From: UKL13-2 sp043773745
GTDB lineage: Bacteria > Pseudomonadota > Gammaproteobacteria > Burkholderiales > Usitatibacteraceae
Assembly: GCA_043773745.1 (NCBI GenBank)
Contig: JAYVEV010000006.1
Span: 1 to 64,000, forward strand
DNA: 64,000 bases
Direction of reading: 5' to 3'
The notes below the pieces were generated by a model that was not told the origin of the DNA, made no database searches, and saw only the letters and a program-made list of their open reading frames with translations. Positions 52,729 through 61,570 of the stretch are shown here, one piece after another; positions within the stretch are counted from its first letter, which is position 1; each line of letters opens with the position of its first letter. The position numbers and the translations under genes are program-made.

Positions 52729-53529
52729 TTACAAACTGCGCAACATAAACCCGGTAAGTAATAAATCCAGTGCCAGCACGGTTAGCGCTGACGTTACCAC
52801 TGTTCGTGTGGTGGCGCGTGAAACGCCTTCGGCAGTCGGTTCTGCATCAAAACCTTCAAAGGTGGCGATCACTGAAATGGCTATACCAAACACAATCGAC
52901 TTCACAATGCCGCTCATGACGTCGTAGCGAAAATCTACCGCTGCCTGCATATTGCTCCAAAACACCCCGGGATCAATACCGACTAACACGGTGCCAACCA
53001 AATAACCGCCAAAAATACCCATGGCAGAAAATAGAGCAGCCAATAGGGGCATGGAAATAACGCCAGCCCAGAACCGCGGTGCCACCACGCGAGCGATGGG
53101 GTCAACAGCCATCATGTCCATTGCTTTTAGTTGTTCGGTCGCTTTCATCAGCCCAATTTCCGCAGTGATGGCAGAGCCTGCACGGCTCGCGAATAGGAGG
53201 GCCGTCACAACGGGGCCCAATTCACGCACCAGCGATAGCGCCACTAACACGCCCATCGTTTCTTCGGCGCCATAATGTTGCAGTGTCTCAAAGCCTTGCA
53301 AGCCGAGCACCATGCCGATGAATAATCCTGACACCATGATGATCACCAGCGACATGACGCCTGAAAAATAGATCTCGCGTGTGGTCAATCTGAGGCGGCG
53401 AAAGCTCATACCGGACTGGGTCAGCACCAGCCAGAAAAAACGCGCCATTGCTCCGCCACGCAAAACAGTATCAATGCCGCGAATGCCCAGGTTGCGAATG
53501 GCCCGGCTGAGGTTTTGCATAATCATCAT
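52729..53529 (-). CDS. mlaE: MlaE, phospholipid ABC permease
   Basis: A 266-residue permease of the Mla system with about five helices. Family motifs: GFETLQHYGAEETMGVLVAL, FASRAGSAITAEIGLMKATE and AMDMMAVDPIARVVAPRFWA. Its start overlaps the mlaF stop by one base; in-frame ATGs at 53526 and 53520 are alternatives. Confidence 0.94.
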   Translation of the reverse strand: MMIMQNLSRAIRNLGIRGIDTVLRGGAMARFFWLVLTQSGMSFRRLRLTTREIYFSGVMSLVIIMVSGLFIGMVLGLQGFETLQHYGAEETMGVLVALSLVRELGPVVTALLFASRAGSAITAEIGLMKATEQLKAMDMMAVDPIARVVAPRFWAGVISMPLLAALFSAMGIFGGYLVGTVLVGIDPGVFWSNMQAAVDFRYDVMSGIVKSIVFGIAISVIATFEGFDAEPTAEGVSRATTRTVVTSALTVLALDLLLTGFMLRSL

Positions 53530-54365
53530 TAAGTTCTTGGTGGCTGCGTAGGTGTGCTGAGCTGCAGATCTTCCGCATAATTTTTTGCGGGGTAATGGAA
53601 CGGCACAGGCCCATCCATTTCGGCGTGTACAAACTGTTTCACATAAGGTTCAGTGGAGGCTCGAATTTCGTCGGGTGTGCCTTGACCAACAATTTTGCCA
53701 TCGGAAATGAAATAAAGATAATCAACAATCTGCAAAGATTCCACCACATCATGCGTTACCACAATCGAGGTGGCCCCAAGGGCATCGTTTAGTTTTCGGA
53801 TGGATTGGCCAACTACGGCCAGGGAAATGGGATCGAGCCCCGCAAACGGCTCGTCATACATGATGAGCGTCGGGTCCAGCACGGCGGCTCGCGCCAGCGC
53901 GACGCGGCGCGCCATCCCCCCCGATAATTCGGAGGGAAACAGTTTGGCCGTACCGCGTAGACCAACCGCGTTAAGCTTCATCAACACCAAGTCATGAATC
54001 ATGTCCTCGGGTAAATCGGTGTGTTCGCGGAGCTGAAAGGCGATATTGTCGAACACGGTCATATCAGTGAAAAGCGCGCCAAATTGAAACAGCATGCCCA
54101 TCTTGCGACGCATTTGGTACATGCCTTCCCGATCCAGCGACCCGACATCCTGACCATTTACCCGCACCACACCCTTTGATGCCATCAACTGGCCACCGAT
54201 CAGGCGTAACAATGTCGTCTTGCCGCAGCCAGAGCCACCCATGATGGCGACTACATTGCCGCGCTGCACATTTAGGCTGATACCCTTCAATATGGCGCGT
54301 TTGCCATAGGCAAAATCGACGTTTTCAATTTCGACGAGAGGTGGAGTAGGGGGCAGAGTGGACAA
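53529..54365 (-). CDS. mlaF: MlaF, phospholipid ABC ATPase
   Basis: A 278-residue ABC ATPase. Walker A GGSGCGKTT, signature LSGGMARRVALARA, Walker B LIMYDEPFAGLDPI and switch VVTHDVVESLQ. It heads mlaFEDCB, which keeps the outer leaflet of the outer membrane free of phospholipid. Confidence 0.94.
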   Translation of the reverse strand: MSTLPPTPPLVEIENVDFAYGKRAILKGISLNVQRGNVVAIMGGSGCGKTTLLRLIGGQLMASKGVVRVNGQDVGSLDREGMYQMRRKMGMLFQFGALFTDMTVFDNIAFQLREHTDLPEDMIHDLVLMKLNAVGLRGTAKLFPSELSGGMARRVALARAAVLDPTLIMYDEPFAGLDPISLAVVGQSIRKLNDALGATSIVVTHDVVESLQIVDYLYFISDGKIVGQGTPDEIRASTEPYVKQFVHAEMDGPVPFHYPAKNYAEDLQLSTPTQPPRT

Positions 54366-54686
54366 AATGAGGGGCCGTTATTGTTGGGTGTGGGCACAAT
54401 TATCACGCCGAGCAGGTGCCGTGACACTGTAGTTACAAAAAAATAGTGACCTTAATATTGTCATAGTCAGCAATGATGACATCGCACATACCATAGCTAT
54501 GGTTCTATTTTAGCACTGCTTTTATGACTGCTCGAAGCGCCAGCACAAAGCAGCATGCTTAAGAGCGCAATGAAATCAATTAAGTTCGCGCATAATCAAT
54601 ACTACCTATAATCTTAGTTATGGGTGAATTTCATAAAACCATTTTGTCAATTTTCGCGCTGATCGCACAGAAAGCATAATCGATAC
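54366..54686. other. Divergent intergenic region between mlaF and the NtrC-family regulator
   Basis: A 321-base AT-rich gap with no convincing gene. It holds a perfect 14-bp palindrome ACCATAGCTATGGT (54490-54503), a possible operator, and TATAAT (54607-54612) about 75 bases before the regulator start. No good -35 lies at the right spacing for that -10. Confidence 0.45.
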
Positions 54687-56165
54687 GTGATACCCGCGCC
54701 ATCATCCTTTGCAGTTACCAAGCCCAAATTGCTGATCGTCGACGATGACCCGCTGATAGGAGAGAGCCTGTCGTTTGTATTGGCGAGTGATTTTGAGGTG
54801 GAGGTTTGCGTCAGCCGCACGGAGGCAATGGCGTTACTCAAAAGCGGTGCCTTCAAGCCTGCGCTGGCTTTGATTGATCTTGGTTTGCCGCCCCTGCCAA
54901 ACTCGCCCACTGAGGGATTCAAATTGGTGGGGGATCTGCTGGCCTGGTCTGCCGATATACGTATTCTGGTTTTATCGGGGCAAAATGAAGAGTCAAATGC
55001 GCGTCGTGCCCGCGCCTTGGGCGCAGCGGAGTTAGTTCCCAAGCCCTGTGAGCCCGCGCATTTAAAGCGACTCCTGCTGGCGGCACTGGCGGGGCAAACC
55101 GCAGCCAGCGCAGCAGAGCGCGCGGACCTTGAGCACGGCTTAATTGGCGATAGCTTGCCGATGCGCAAGCTGAAAAATCAGATTGATCTTTATGCATCCT
55201 CAACTTTCCCTGCGCTGATTGAGGGCGAGTCTGGCAGCGGCAAAGAGCGCGTAGCCAGAGCGCTGCATAACCTCAGTCCTCGCGCCAAGCTGCCATTTTT
55301 GGCACTTAATTGTGCAGCGATTTCGGCTAATCTGGTTGAGCCCACTTTGTTCGGTTATGCAAAAGGAGCTTTTACAGGTGCCGCTGCCGCCAAAGCGGGC
55401 TATTTTGAGGATGCAGGCGAAGGCACACTATTTTTGGATGAGATCGGGGAGCTGCCGCTTGATTTACAACCCAAGTTGTTGCGCGTTTTAGAAAATGGCG
55501 AGTTTCAACGCGTTGGCGAAACGCAAACCCGCCAATCTCAGGCTCGCATCGTGGCGGCAACCAATCGCGATCTGAAGTCCGAAGTTAAGGCAGGCAGATT
55601 CCGTGCCGATCTTTATCACCGTTTATCGGTCTTTTCGATTATCGTACCGCCGCTACGCGAACTGGGCGATGACAAGCTCAAGCTCATGGAGTACTACCGC
55701 GCCCAATACGCAGCCAAATATGCGCCATCACATGGGGAAGCGAAAGCAACGCAGCCGTTTAACTTAGACGCACCAGCCCGTGCGGCTTGGCTGTCCTATC
55801 CGTTTTCGGGTAATGTGCGGGAGCTCAAAAATATTGTGATCCGACTCACGGCAAAATACGCGGGATATACCGTCAGCCTGTCAGATTTGTTATCAGAATT
55901 TGAGCCACACTTACAGCTTGGCAACGTTGCCAGCCACGATATTAATGGGGCCAACAAAGGATTGGATGCGCGCGCCGAAATTGAAAAAAGTGCGCTGTTC
56001 AGTCTGGATGCAAAATTGCGCGAAATCGAGCTTCAATATATCGATGCGGCGATTGCCATAGCGCAGGGGAACATGTCCCAAGCAGCGCGAGTGCTGGGCG
56101 TGTCGCGCTCAACCTTATACAGCCGCCTGGATGCGTTGCGACCGGGCGGCAATAGAATAGAGTGA
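54687..56165 (+). CDS. Sigma-54-interacting response regulator (NtrC family)
   Basis: A 492-residue regulator with three domains. The receiver (residues 12-130) has LIVDDDPLIG and the phospho-acceptor Asp in LALIDLGLP. The AAA domain (about 150-380) has Walker A GESGSGKE, the sigma-54 contact loop GAFTGA, Walker B TLFLDEIGEL and the arginine FRADLYHRLSVF. A Fis-type helix-turn-helix ends it (GNMSQAARVLGVSRSTLYSR). The start is a GTG. No kinase gene is adjacent. It lies 94 bases before the second MSHA-like locus and probably controls it, but I found no good sigma-54 promoter in the gaps there. Confidence 0.9.
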   Translation: MIPAPSSFAVTKPKLLIVDDDPLIGESLSFVLASDFEVEVCVSRTEAMALLKSGAFKPALALIDLGLPPLPNSPTEGFKLVGDLLAWSADIRILVLSGQNEESNARRARALGAAELVPKPCEPAHLKRLLLAALAGQTAASAAERADLEHGLIGDSLPMRKLKNQIDLYASSTFPALIEGESGSGKERVARALHNLSPRAKLPFLALNCAAISANLVEPTLFGYAKGAFTGAAAAKAGYFEDAGEGTLFLDEIGELPLDLQPKLLRVLENGEFQRVGETQTRQSQARIVAATNRDLKSEVKAGRFRADLYHRLSVFSIIVPPLRELGDDKLKLMEYYRAQYAAKYAPSHGEAKATQPFNLDAPARAAWLSYPFSGNVRELKNIVIRLTAKYAGYTVSLSDLLSEFEPHLQLGNVASHDINGANKGLDARAEIEKSALFSLDAKLREIELQYIDAAIAIAQGNMSQAARVLGVSRSTLYSRLDALRPGGNRIE

Positions 56166-56259
56166 ACAGAGTGGTAAAGTATGAAAATGAGTTGCCCCCA
56201 AATGAATCAAATTTTCCGGGCAAAAATTCTAACCGGCGCATCCTGAAATTTAAAAAATC

Positions 56260-57759
56260 ATGACGATGTACCTTGAGCATTTCGGCTTCACAGAAGCGCC
56301 GTTTAAAATTACCCCCCACACTGAGTTTTTTTTCGCCGGTGCGAATCGCGGCGAAACCCTGGAAGCATTGATGTACGCGATTACCAGCGGCGAGGGTATG
56401 GTCAAAGTAACGGGGGAAGTCGGCGCCGGTAAAACCATGCTTTGCCGCGTGCTGATGGAGCGGCTGCCCGACACGGTTGAAACCATTTATTTGGCAGTGC
56501 CGTCCCTTTCGCGGGATGAATTGCTCGCTGTTATTGCGGGCGATCTGGGTCTCGAGACGCAAGGCGGTAATACCACCAAGCTGGTGCGCGCATTGCAAGA
56601 GCGGCTGATCGAAATTCACGCACAAGGCAAGCAGGTCGTGGCATTGATTGACGAGGCTCACGCGATGCCTCTGGAAACGCTAGAGCAAATCCGCCTGCTG
56701 TCGAATCTTGAAACCAGCCACGACAAGCTGATGCAAATAGTGTTATTTGGTCAGCCGGAGCTGGATCAGCATTTATCGCTGCCCAATATGCGGCAACTAA
56801 AAGAGCGGATTACCCATAGCTTTAATTTATTGCCGCTGCCAGCGCGCGACATCAAGGATTATTTGAATTTCCGGGTGCGCGCAGCAGGTTATAAAGGCCC
56901 CGATTTGTTTAGCGCGGAATCCCTGAAATTAATTGCCGAGGCGTCCGAAGGTTTAACACGACGCATTAATATTTATGCTGATAAAACCTTGCTGGCCGCT
57001 TATGCGGGTGGCACCCATACCGTCACAGCGGATCATGTGCGTGCAGCTATCAGCGACACCCAGATTTTACTGCCGCAAACAAGGGCGGGTGGTAAGCGTG
57101 TTTGGTTGATTGCAGGTGCCGCCTTGTTGGCAGGCTTAGTACTGGGATTTTTTGCCGGGCGTTTTTCGGCGAATGTAGATTCATTCACGCAGGTCGTTGC
57201 TGCTCCCGTGATCAAGCCAATCGTTCAGCCCCCTCCACCAGAGCCCCCCGCAAACCTATCTGCAGCACCTGTCGCGAGCGAATCAGTGGCACCAACATCT
57301 TCGCTAGTCACCGATGGACCCAAGCCAGCCATCACTAATACCCTGTCGACGTCCACCGTTGCTTCAACTGCTATTTCTGCAACGCCAGCAGGATCAGGCG
57401 CAAGCGTTGTGCCTGTCGAAAAAGACTGGTTAGGCAATCGCATGCAGGCTGATTTGAAGCGATTGAAAGTATTGAAAGTGTCGCATTACGCCATTCAACT
57501 CATGACCGCTGATGCGCGCGAAAAGGCTGCCATCGAAAATTATTTGCGTACGGTCAGCAAAGAGCTAAATCCTGACCGGGTGATGGTTTATCCCACAGGC
57601 ACTGACGATAACCCGCGCGTCAGCGTGCTTTATGGCAATTACACAGAGCGGGCCGATGCCAATGCCGAGATCTCCCGTCTCCCGCCCAAACTTCTAAAAT
57701 TTAATCCTTATGCACGGTCGCTACAGGCGATTCGCGACGATATACGGCCAGGACAATAG
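56260..57759 (+). CDS. mshM: MshM-like ExeA-family ATPase with a C-terminal SPOR-like domain
   Basis: A 499-residue protein. Residues 1-275 are an ExeA-type AAA ATPase (start YLEHFGFTEAPFKITPHTEF, Walker A GEVGAGKTM, Walker B VVALIDEAH, FGQPEL). A membrane helix follows at about 285-305, then a Pro/Ser/Thr-rich linker. Residues about 405-495 are SPOR-like (HYAIQLMTADAREKAAIENY; VLYGNYTERADANAEI). The other MshM of this window stops after the ATPase. The architecture is like E. coli DamX, which binds septal peptidoglycan. ATG at 56266 is an alternative start. Confidence 0.85.
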   Translation: MTMYLEHFGFTEAPFKITPHTEFFFAGANRGETLEALMYAITSGEGMVKVTGEVGAGKTMLCRVLMERLPDTVETIYLAVPSLSRDELLAVIAGDLGLETQGGNTTKLVRALQERLIEIHAQGKQVVALIDEAHAMPLETLEQIRLLSNLETSHDKLMQIVLFGQPELDQHLSLPNMRQLKERITHSFNLLPLPARDIKDYLNFRVRAAGYKGPDLFSAESLKLIAEASEGLTRRINIYADKTLLAAYAGGTHTVTADHVRAAISDTQILLPQTRAGGKRVWLIAGAALLAGLVLGFFAGRFSANVDSFTQVVAAPVIKPIVQPPPPEPPANLSAAPVASESVAPTSSLVTDGPKPAITNTLSTSTVASTAISATPAGSGASVVPVEKDWLGNRMQADLKRLKVLKVSHYAIQLMTADAREKAAIENYLRTVSKELNPDRVMVYPTGTDDNPRVSVLYGNYTERADANAEISRLPPKLLKFNPYARSLQAIRDDIRPGQ

Positions 57760-57886
57760 TGCGACAGTTGCTTAAGACAAAAAGAGCAGGCATTACACTA
57801 CTAAAGTAATTTTGCGATATTGACTACAAGCCATTGCTTTTATTGGCTAATCACCTTATAAAGAACGCTGGAGGCAGGTGATCATT

Positions 57887-57970
57887 ATGGGTTGTACTGA
57901 AAAAATTAAAGGGCGCCTTGTTTCTGGCGCACGCGTGATGCCAACGCGAATAAATCCAAGCCACCCTTAA
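57887..57970 (+). CDS. Possible 27-residue small ORF between mshM and mshL of locus 2
   Basis: ATG to TAA, beginning MGCTEKIKGRLVSGARV. A GGAGG run (57870-57874) lies 12 bases before the ATG, a little far. It ends five bases before mshL, so it could be a leader peptide for the secretin gene. No family recognised. Confidence 0.25.
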   Translation: MGCTEKIKGRLVSGARVMPTRINPSHP

Positions 57971-57975
57971 AGAGC

Positions 57976-59955
57976 ATGTTTAATTTATTGTATCGAGTTC
58001 TGACTAGCCAATTATCCCAGCGCAAATTAGCGCTGATCAGTGCGCAGCCGTGTCAGACATTTGCTCCCAGACGACCTACCGTATTGAAGCCGTTAATCGT
58101 GGGGCTGACTGTCAGCCTAGTCGGTTGCGGCACGGTGCCTGTCGCCCGTGTTGACGGTCATCTGCGCAGCGATTCGAATGAATCTCCCAAAGCCATCATG
58201 AGGTCTGGCAGCACAGTGCCGCAGCCGGTACGTCAAGTGCCGCTCCCCCCTCCGCCGCAAGCGCGAATCGATGAAATCCGCTACTCGGTAACTGTTAAAG
58301 ATGTGCCAGTACAAGATTTATTGTTTGCGATCAGCCGTGACACCAAGGTAAACATCGATGTGCATAGCGGTATCGAAGGGCGCGTCACGCTGAATGCGAT
58401 TGATCAAACCCTCAAGCAAATCCTCACGCGGGTCGCCAAGCAAGTCGATATGCGTTTTGAAGTGGACGGGCCTAACTTGGTGGTGATGCCAGATTCGCCG
58501 TATCTCAAACTTTACAAGGTGGATTACGTCAACATGACGCGCGATTCATCCGGCTCAATCGGGATTCAAACCCAAGTTGTGGGCCCTTCCGGTGTGGGTG
58601 CGACGGGGGCAGGTGGTGCCGGTGGAGCCCAGAACAGTACGCAGCTCAAAATTGATAATTCTTCCAAAAACCGTTTCTGGGATAGTTTGGACAAAAACAT
58701 CAAAGAATTATTGCGTGAAACCGACAAGCAGCTTCCTGAGGGTAGCTCAGAAACATTTGTTCAGGCTCGCGGCGCTCAGCAGTCGGCTACCACGCAGGCT
58801 CAGCAGCGCAATCAGCAGCGTCGCAGCAACACAGCCGCTTCAACTCAGGTCACTGGCCCCGGCGTGACACAGGGCGAATCGGTCAACGAATCCGTTGAAC
58901 AAAAACTCACGTTCCGCGAAGCGGCTTCGGTCATTATCAACCCGGAGACAGGCACAGTTTCGGTTAGGGCCAGCTCACGACAACACGAAAAAATCGCAGA
59001 ATTTATTACACAGGTATCTGGCGCGGCCAGCCGTCAGGTTTTGATTGAGGCTACCGTGGTCGAAGTTACCCTCAATGATAATTACCAGTCGGGCGTCGAT
59101 TGGTCAGCATTGGGTCTTAATGGCGCGGGTTATTCTTTTACTCAGGCATTTACCAGCACCAACCTTGTCAGCTCGCCCTTTTTTGGGATTCAGTACAGCA
59201 ATCCAAGTGCCGCAGTTGGCGGCTCAATCTCAAGCAGTATCAAACTTCTTGATTCATTTGGTTCAACGAAAGTGCTTTCTAGCCCACGTTTAACGACCTT
59301 AAATAATCAGACGGCGGTCATGAAGGTCGTGGAGAACAAGGTTTATTTCACTGTGAAAGCGGATGTCACTGCGGGGGCTGCCAACGCCGCAGGCGTTTCT
59401 ACACCTATTGTCGCGTACACCTCTACGCCGAATGTAGTCCCAGAAGGCTTTGTGATGAATGTGACCGCGCAAATTAGCGAGGGCGACATCATTACGCTGA
59501 ATGTCCGCCCCAGTATTACGCGCATTGTGAGCTATGTAAAAGATCCCAATCCAGATTTGGCGCGAGCCAATGTGATCAATAACGTGCCACAAATTCAGAC
59601 CCGTGAATTTGAAACGGTGCTGCGGGTTCCGAGTGGTCAAACCGCTGTTCTGGGTGGTTTAATGCAAGACAGCTTCGAAGGCAAACGAGATGGGTTACCT
59701 ATTGCGTCGAGATGGCCGATCTTTGGTGATGCGGTCAGTTATCGCAATGATTTGGGCAAAAAGACCGAATTAGTGATTTTCCTGCGCCCCTTGGTCATTA
59801 AAGACGCGAGCGTCGAAACTGATTTTTCAGACTATCGCCGCTTGTTACCAGACAAACAATTTTTTAAAGAGGCCGAGCCGGTGTTCCCATCGCTTTATCC
59901 CAAAGCCGATCCCCGCAATGAAGGTATCCCTTCACCGGTGAGGCCGACGCCGTGA
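57976..59955 (+). CDS. mshL: MshL-like secretin of MSHA locus 2
   Basis: A 659-residue secretin. From the ATG at 57976 a lipobox LVGC puts Cys at residue 51; a TTG at 58084 would give a signal peptide of usual length (MKPLIVGLTVSLVGC) but lacks a ribosome site. N domains are visible (VPVQDLLFAISRDTKVNIDV), then a Gln-rich linker (about 260-290), and the secretin core (KVLSSPRLTTLNNQTAVMKV; VPSGQTAVLGGLMQ). It is related to, but not a close copy of, the locus-1 secretin. Confidence 0.9.
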   Translation: MFNLLYRVLTSQLSQRKLALISAQPCQTFAPRRPTVLKPLIVGLTVSLVGCGTVPVARVDGHLRSDSNESPKAIMRSGSTVPQPVRQVPLPPPPQARIDEIRYSVTVKDVPVQDLLFAISRDTKVNIDVHSGIEGRVTLNAIDQTLKQILTRVAKQVDMRFEVDGPNLVVMPDSPYLKLYKVDYVNMTRDSSGSIGIQTQVVGPSGVGATGAGGAGGAQNSTQLKIDNSSKNRFWDSLDKNIKELLRETDKQLPEGSSETFVQARGAQQSATTQAQQRNQQRRSNTAASTQVTGPGVTQGESVNESVEQKLTFREAASVIINPETGTVSVRASSRQHEKIAEFITQVSGAASRQVLIEATVVEVTLNDNYQSGVDWSALGLNGAGYSFTQAFTSTNLVSSPFFGIQYSNPSAAVGGSISSSIKLLDSFGSTKVLSSPRLTTLNNQTAVMKVVENKVYFTVKADVTAGAANAAGVSTPIVAYTSTPNVVPEGFVMNVTAQISEGDIITLNVRPSITRIVSYVKDPNPDLARANVINNVPQIQTREFETVLRVPSGQTAVLGGLMQDSFEGKRDGLPIASRWPIFGDAVSYRNDLGKKTELVIFLRPLVIKDASVETDFSDYRRLLPDKQFFKEAEPVFPSLYPKADPRNEGIPSPVRPTP

Positions 59956-61463
59956 GCCTGTTGCTTGACGCATTAAAACGCGCTGAAGACGCCAAGCGCG
60001 CAAAGAAAAGCGAGATTCCCGGCCCGGACGATGCAAATCAATCGGCTCATTCGCAAACAGAGAAGATAGCGCCTGTATCAGAGCTATCGCTGGAAGCGCC
60101 TCATCTCACACCTACAACGCCCAGTCGGCCAATTACAGAGCAGACAAAGCCAACACCCGCACCGCAAGATTTTTCAATGGCAGCAGAGAACAGCGCGCCA
60201 CCCAAAGTTTCGAGTAGCCTGTCTCTTCTCGATGAGTCAGTCGCCCTCACACCCGCTCCCGCCAGTATGGTCAGCCATAACCGATCCGAAACGGGCCCGG
60301 TCACCCAGCGAGCAACATCAGGAGCGCCGCAATCCGCGCAACCTTCCCCAGCCAAGCGAGGCACAAACGATTCTTGGGCTTTAGCCGCAGCCCAAGAATC
60401 CATTCAGATCGATGCGGCCAGAAATATTTTTGCAGCAAAACAAAATTCAAAGAAAAAATCGGCCGCGCCTAGCAAAACAAAATGGCTGTTGCCATTAATT
60501 GCCATTATCGTGGTGGGGATTGGTGCTGGTGGCTGGTATGTATGGAAAGAAGTGGCTTCATCATCGCGCTCAGCCTATACGTCTGGCACATTGCGTCCTG
60601 CTGTGCCTCCAACAAATGCAGGTCCGTCGGCTGTGCCTAGCGTTGCGTCAGCCCCGGCTGCGGTGGCGCCGGTAGTAGCCGAACTGGCGCTTCCACCATT
60701 GCTGCCGCCTCCCGCCAAGGAAATGCCGCTTCCCAAATTAGTGCCCGCCAAACAAACGGCCCTTGGCGAAGCGCTAACCGAGCGTGAATTACTCGCCAAG
60801 CGATTGATGGAATCAAATAGTGTCAAATCTGCCAAGGAGCCGCCGGTGAGTCTCAAGCTCTCGCAGTCAATCGAGCCGCCCAGATTAAGCCCCACCTTGC
60901 TCGCGGCTTATGCCGCCCTCAGTAAAGGCGATTATGTTCAAGCAAGGCAACGCTACACCGAAGTGGCGCAAGCCGAGCCATTTAATCTGGACGCCCAGCT
61001 AGGCTTGGCCACTGCCGCAGCACGTACCGGTGACAATGCCGCTGCTGGCCGATACTATCGTCGGGTATTGGAGCTGGATCCACGCAATAGCACGGCGATA
61101 TCGGGGCTGATAGCCGTAAGTGGCGATGTAAAACCGGAGGCGCTGGAAGCTGAGCTCAAAACCTGGGTTTTGAAAGCGCCTGGCTCAGCATCGTTACAAT
61201 TTTCGTTGGGCAATTTATACGCAAGCCAAAAACGCTGGACTGAGGCGCAACAAGCCTACTTTGAAGCTTATCGAATTGATTCGGCAAATGCTGATTATTT
61301 GTATAACCTCGCAGTCAGTCTTGATCAGCTCAATCAAATGAAGCTGGCGCTCGATTACTACCAAAAAGCGCTGATTCAGGCCGGTAAAACAGGCGGACAA
61401 TTTGAGCGCGCGTCAGTCCAACGACGCATCGGTGAAATTAACGCGGGTTCAAAGCCGGGTTGA
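59952..61463 (+). CDS. mshN: MshN-like TPR protein of MSHA locus 2
   Basis: A 503-residue bitopic protein: conserved start MSLLLDALKRAEDAKRAKK, long Pro/Ser/Thr-rich cytoplasmic part, one helix at about residues 177-198 (KWLLPLIAIIVVGIGAGGWY), then a proline-rich periplasmic linker and TPR units from about residue 310 (LLAAYAALSKGDYVQARQRY). It is longer than the locus-1 MshN (357 residues), mainly before the helix. The GTG start overlaps the mshL stop by 4 bases. Confidence 0.8.
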   Translation: MSLLLDALKRAEDAKRAKKSEIPGPDDANQSAHSQTEKIAPVSELSLEAPHLTPTTPSRPITEQTKPTPAPQDFSMAAENSAPPKVSSSLSLLDESVALTPAPASMVSHNRSETGPVTQRATSGAPQSAQPSPAKRGTNDSWALAAAQESIQIDAARNIFAAKQNSKKKSAAPSKTKWLLPLIAIIVVGIGAGGWYVWKEVASSSRSAYTSGTLRPAVPPTNAGPSAVPSVASAPAAVAPVVAELALPPLLPPPAKEMPLPKLVPAKQTALGEALTERELLAKRLMESNSVKSAKEPPVSLKLSQSIEPPRLSPTLLAAYAALSKGDYVQARQRYTEVAQAEPFNLDAQLGLATAAARTGDNAAAGRYYRRVLELDPRNSTAISGLIAVSGDVKPEALEAELKTWVLKAPGSASLQFSLGNLYASQKRWTEAQQAYFEAYRIDSANADYLYNLAVSLDQLNQMKLALDYYQKALIQAGKTGGQFERASVQRRIGEINAGSKPG

Positions 61464-61570
61464 ATCGCCGTACAGAGCTTGTTGGGCGGCGGACGATGGC
61501 GGCAGCTTGGTACAATCGCCGAGACGCATGTCTTTTTTAACCTAAGCTGTCGGTAAAAAGTACGGTAACG

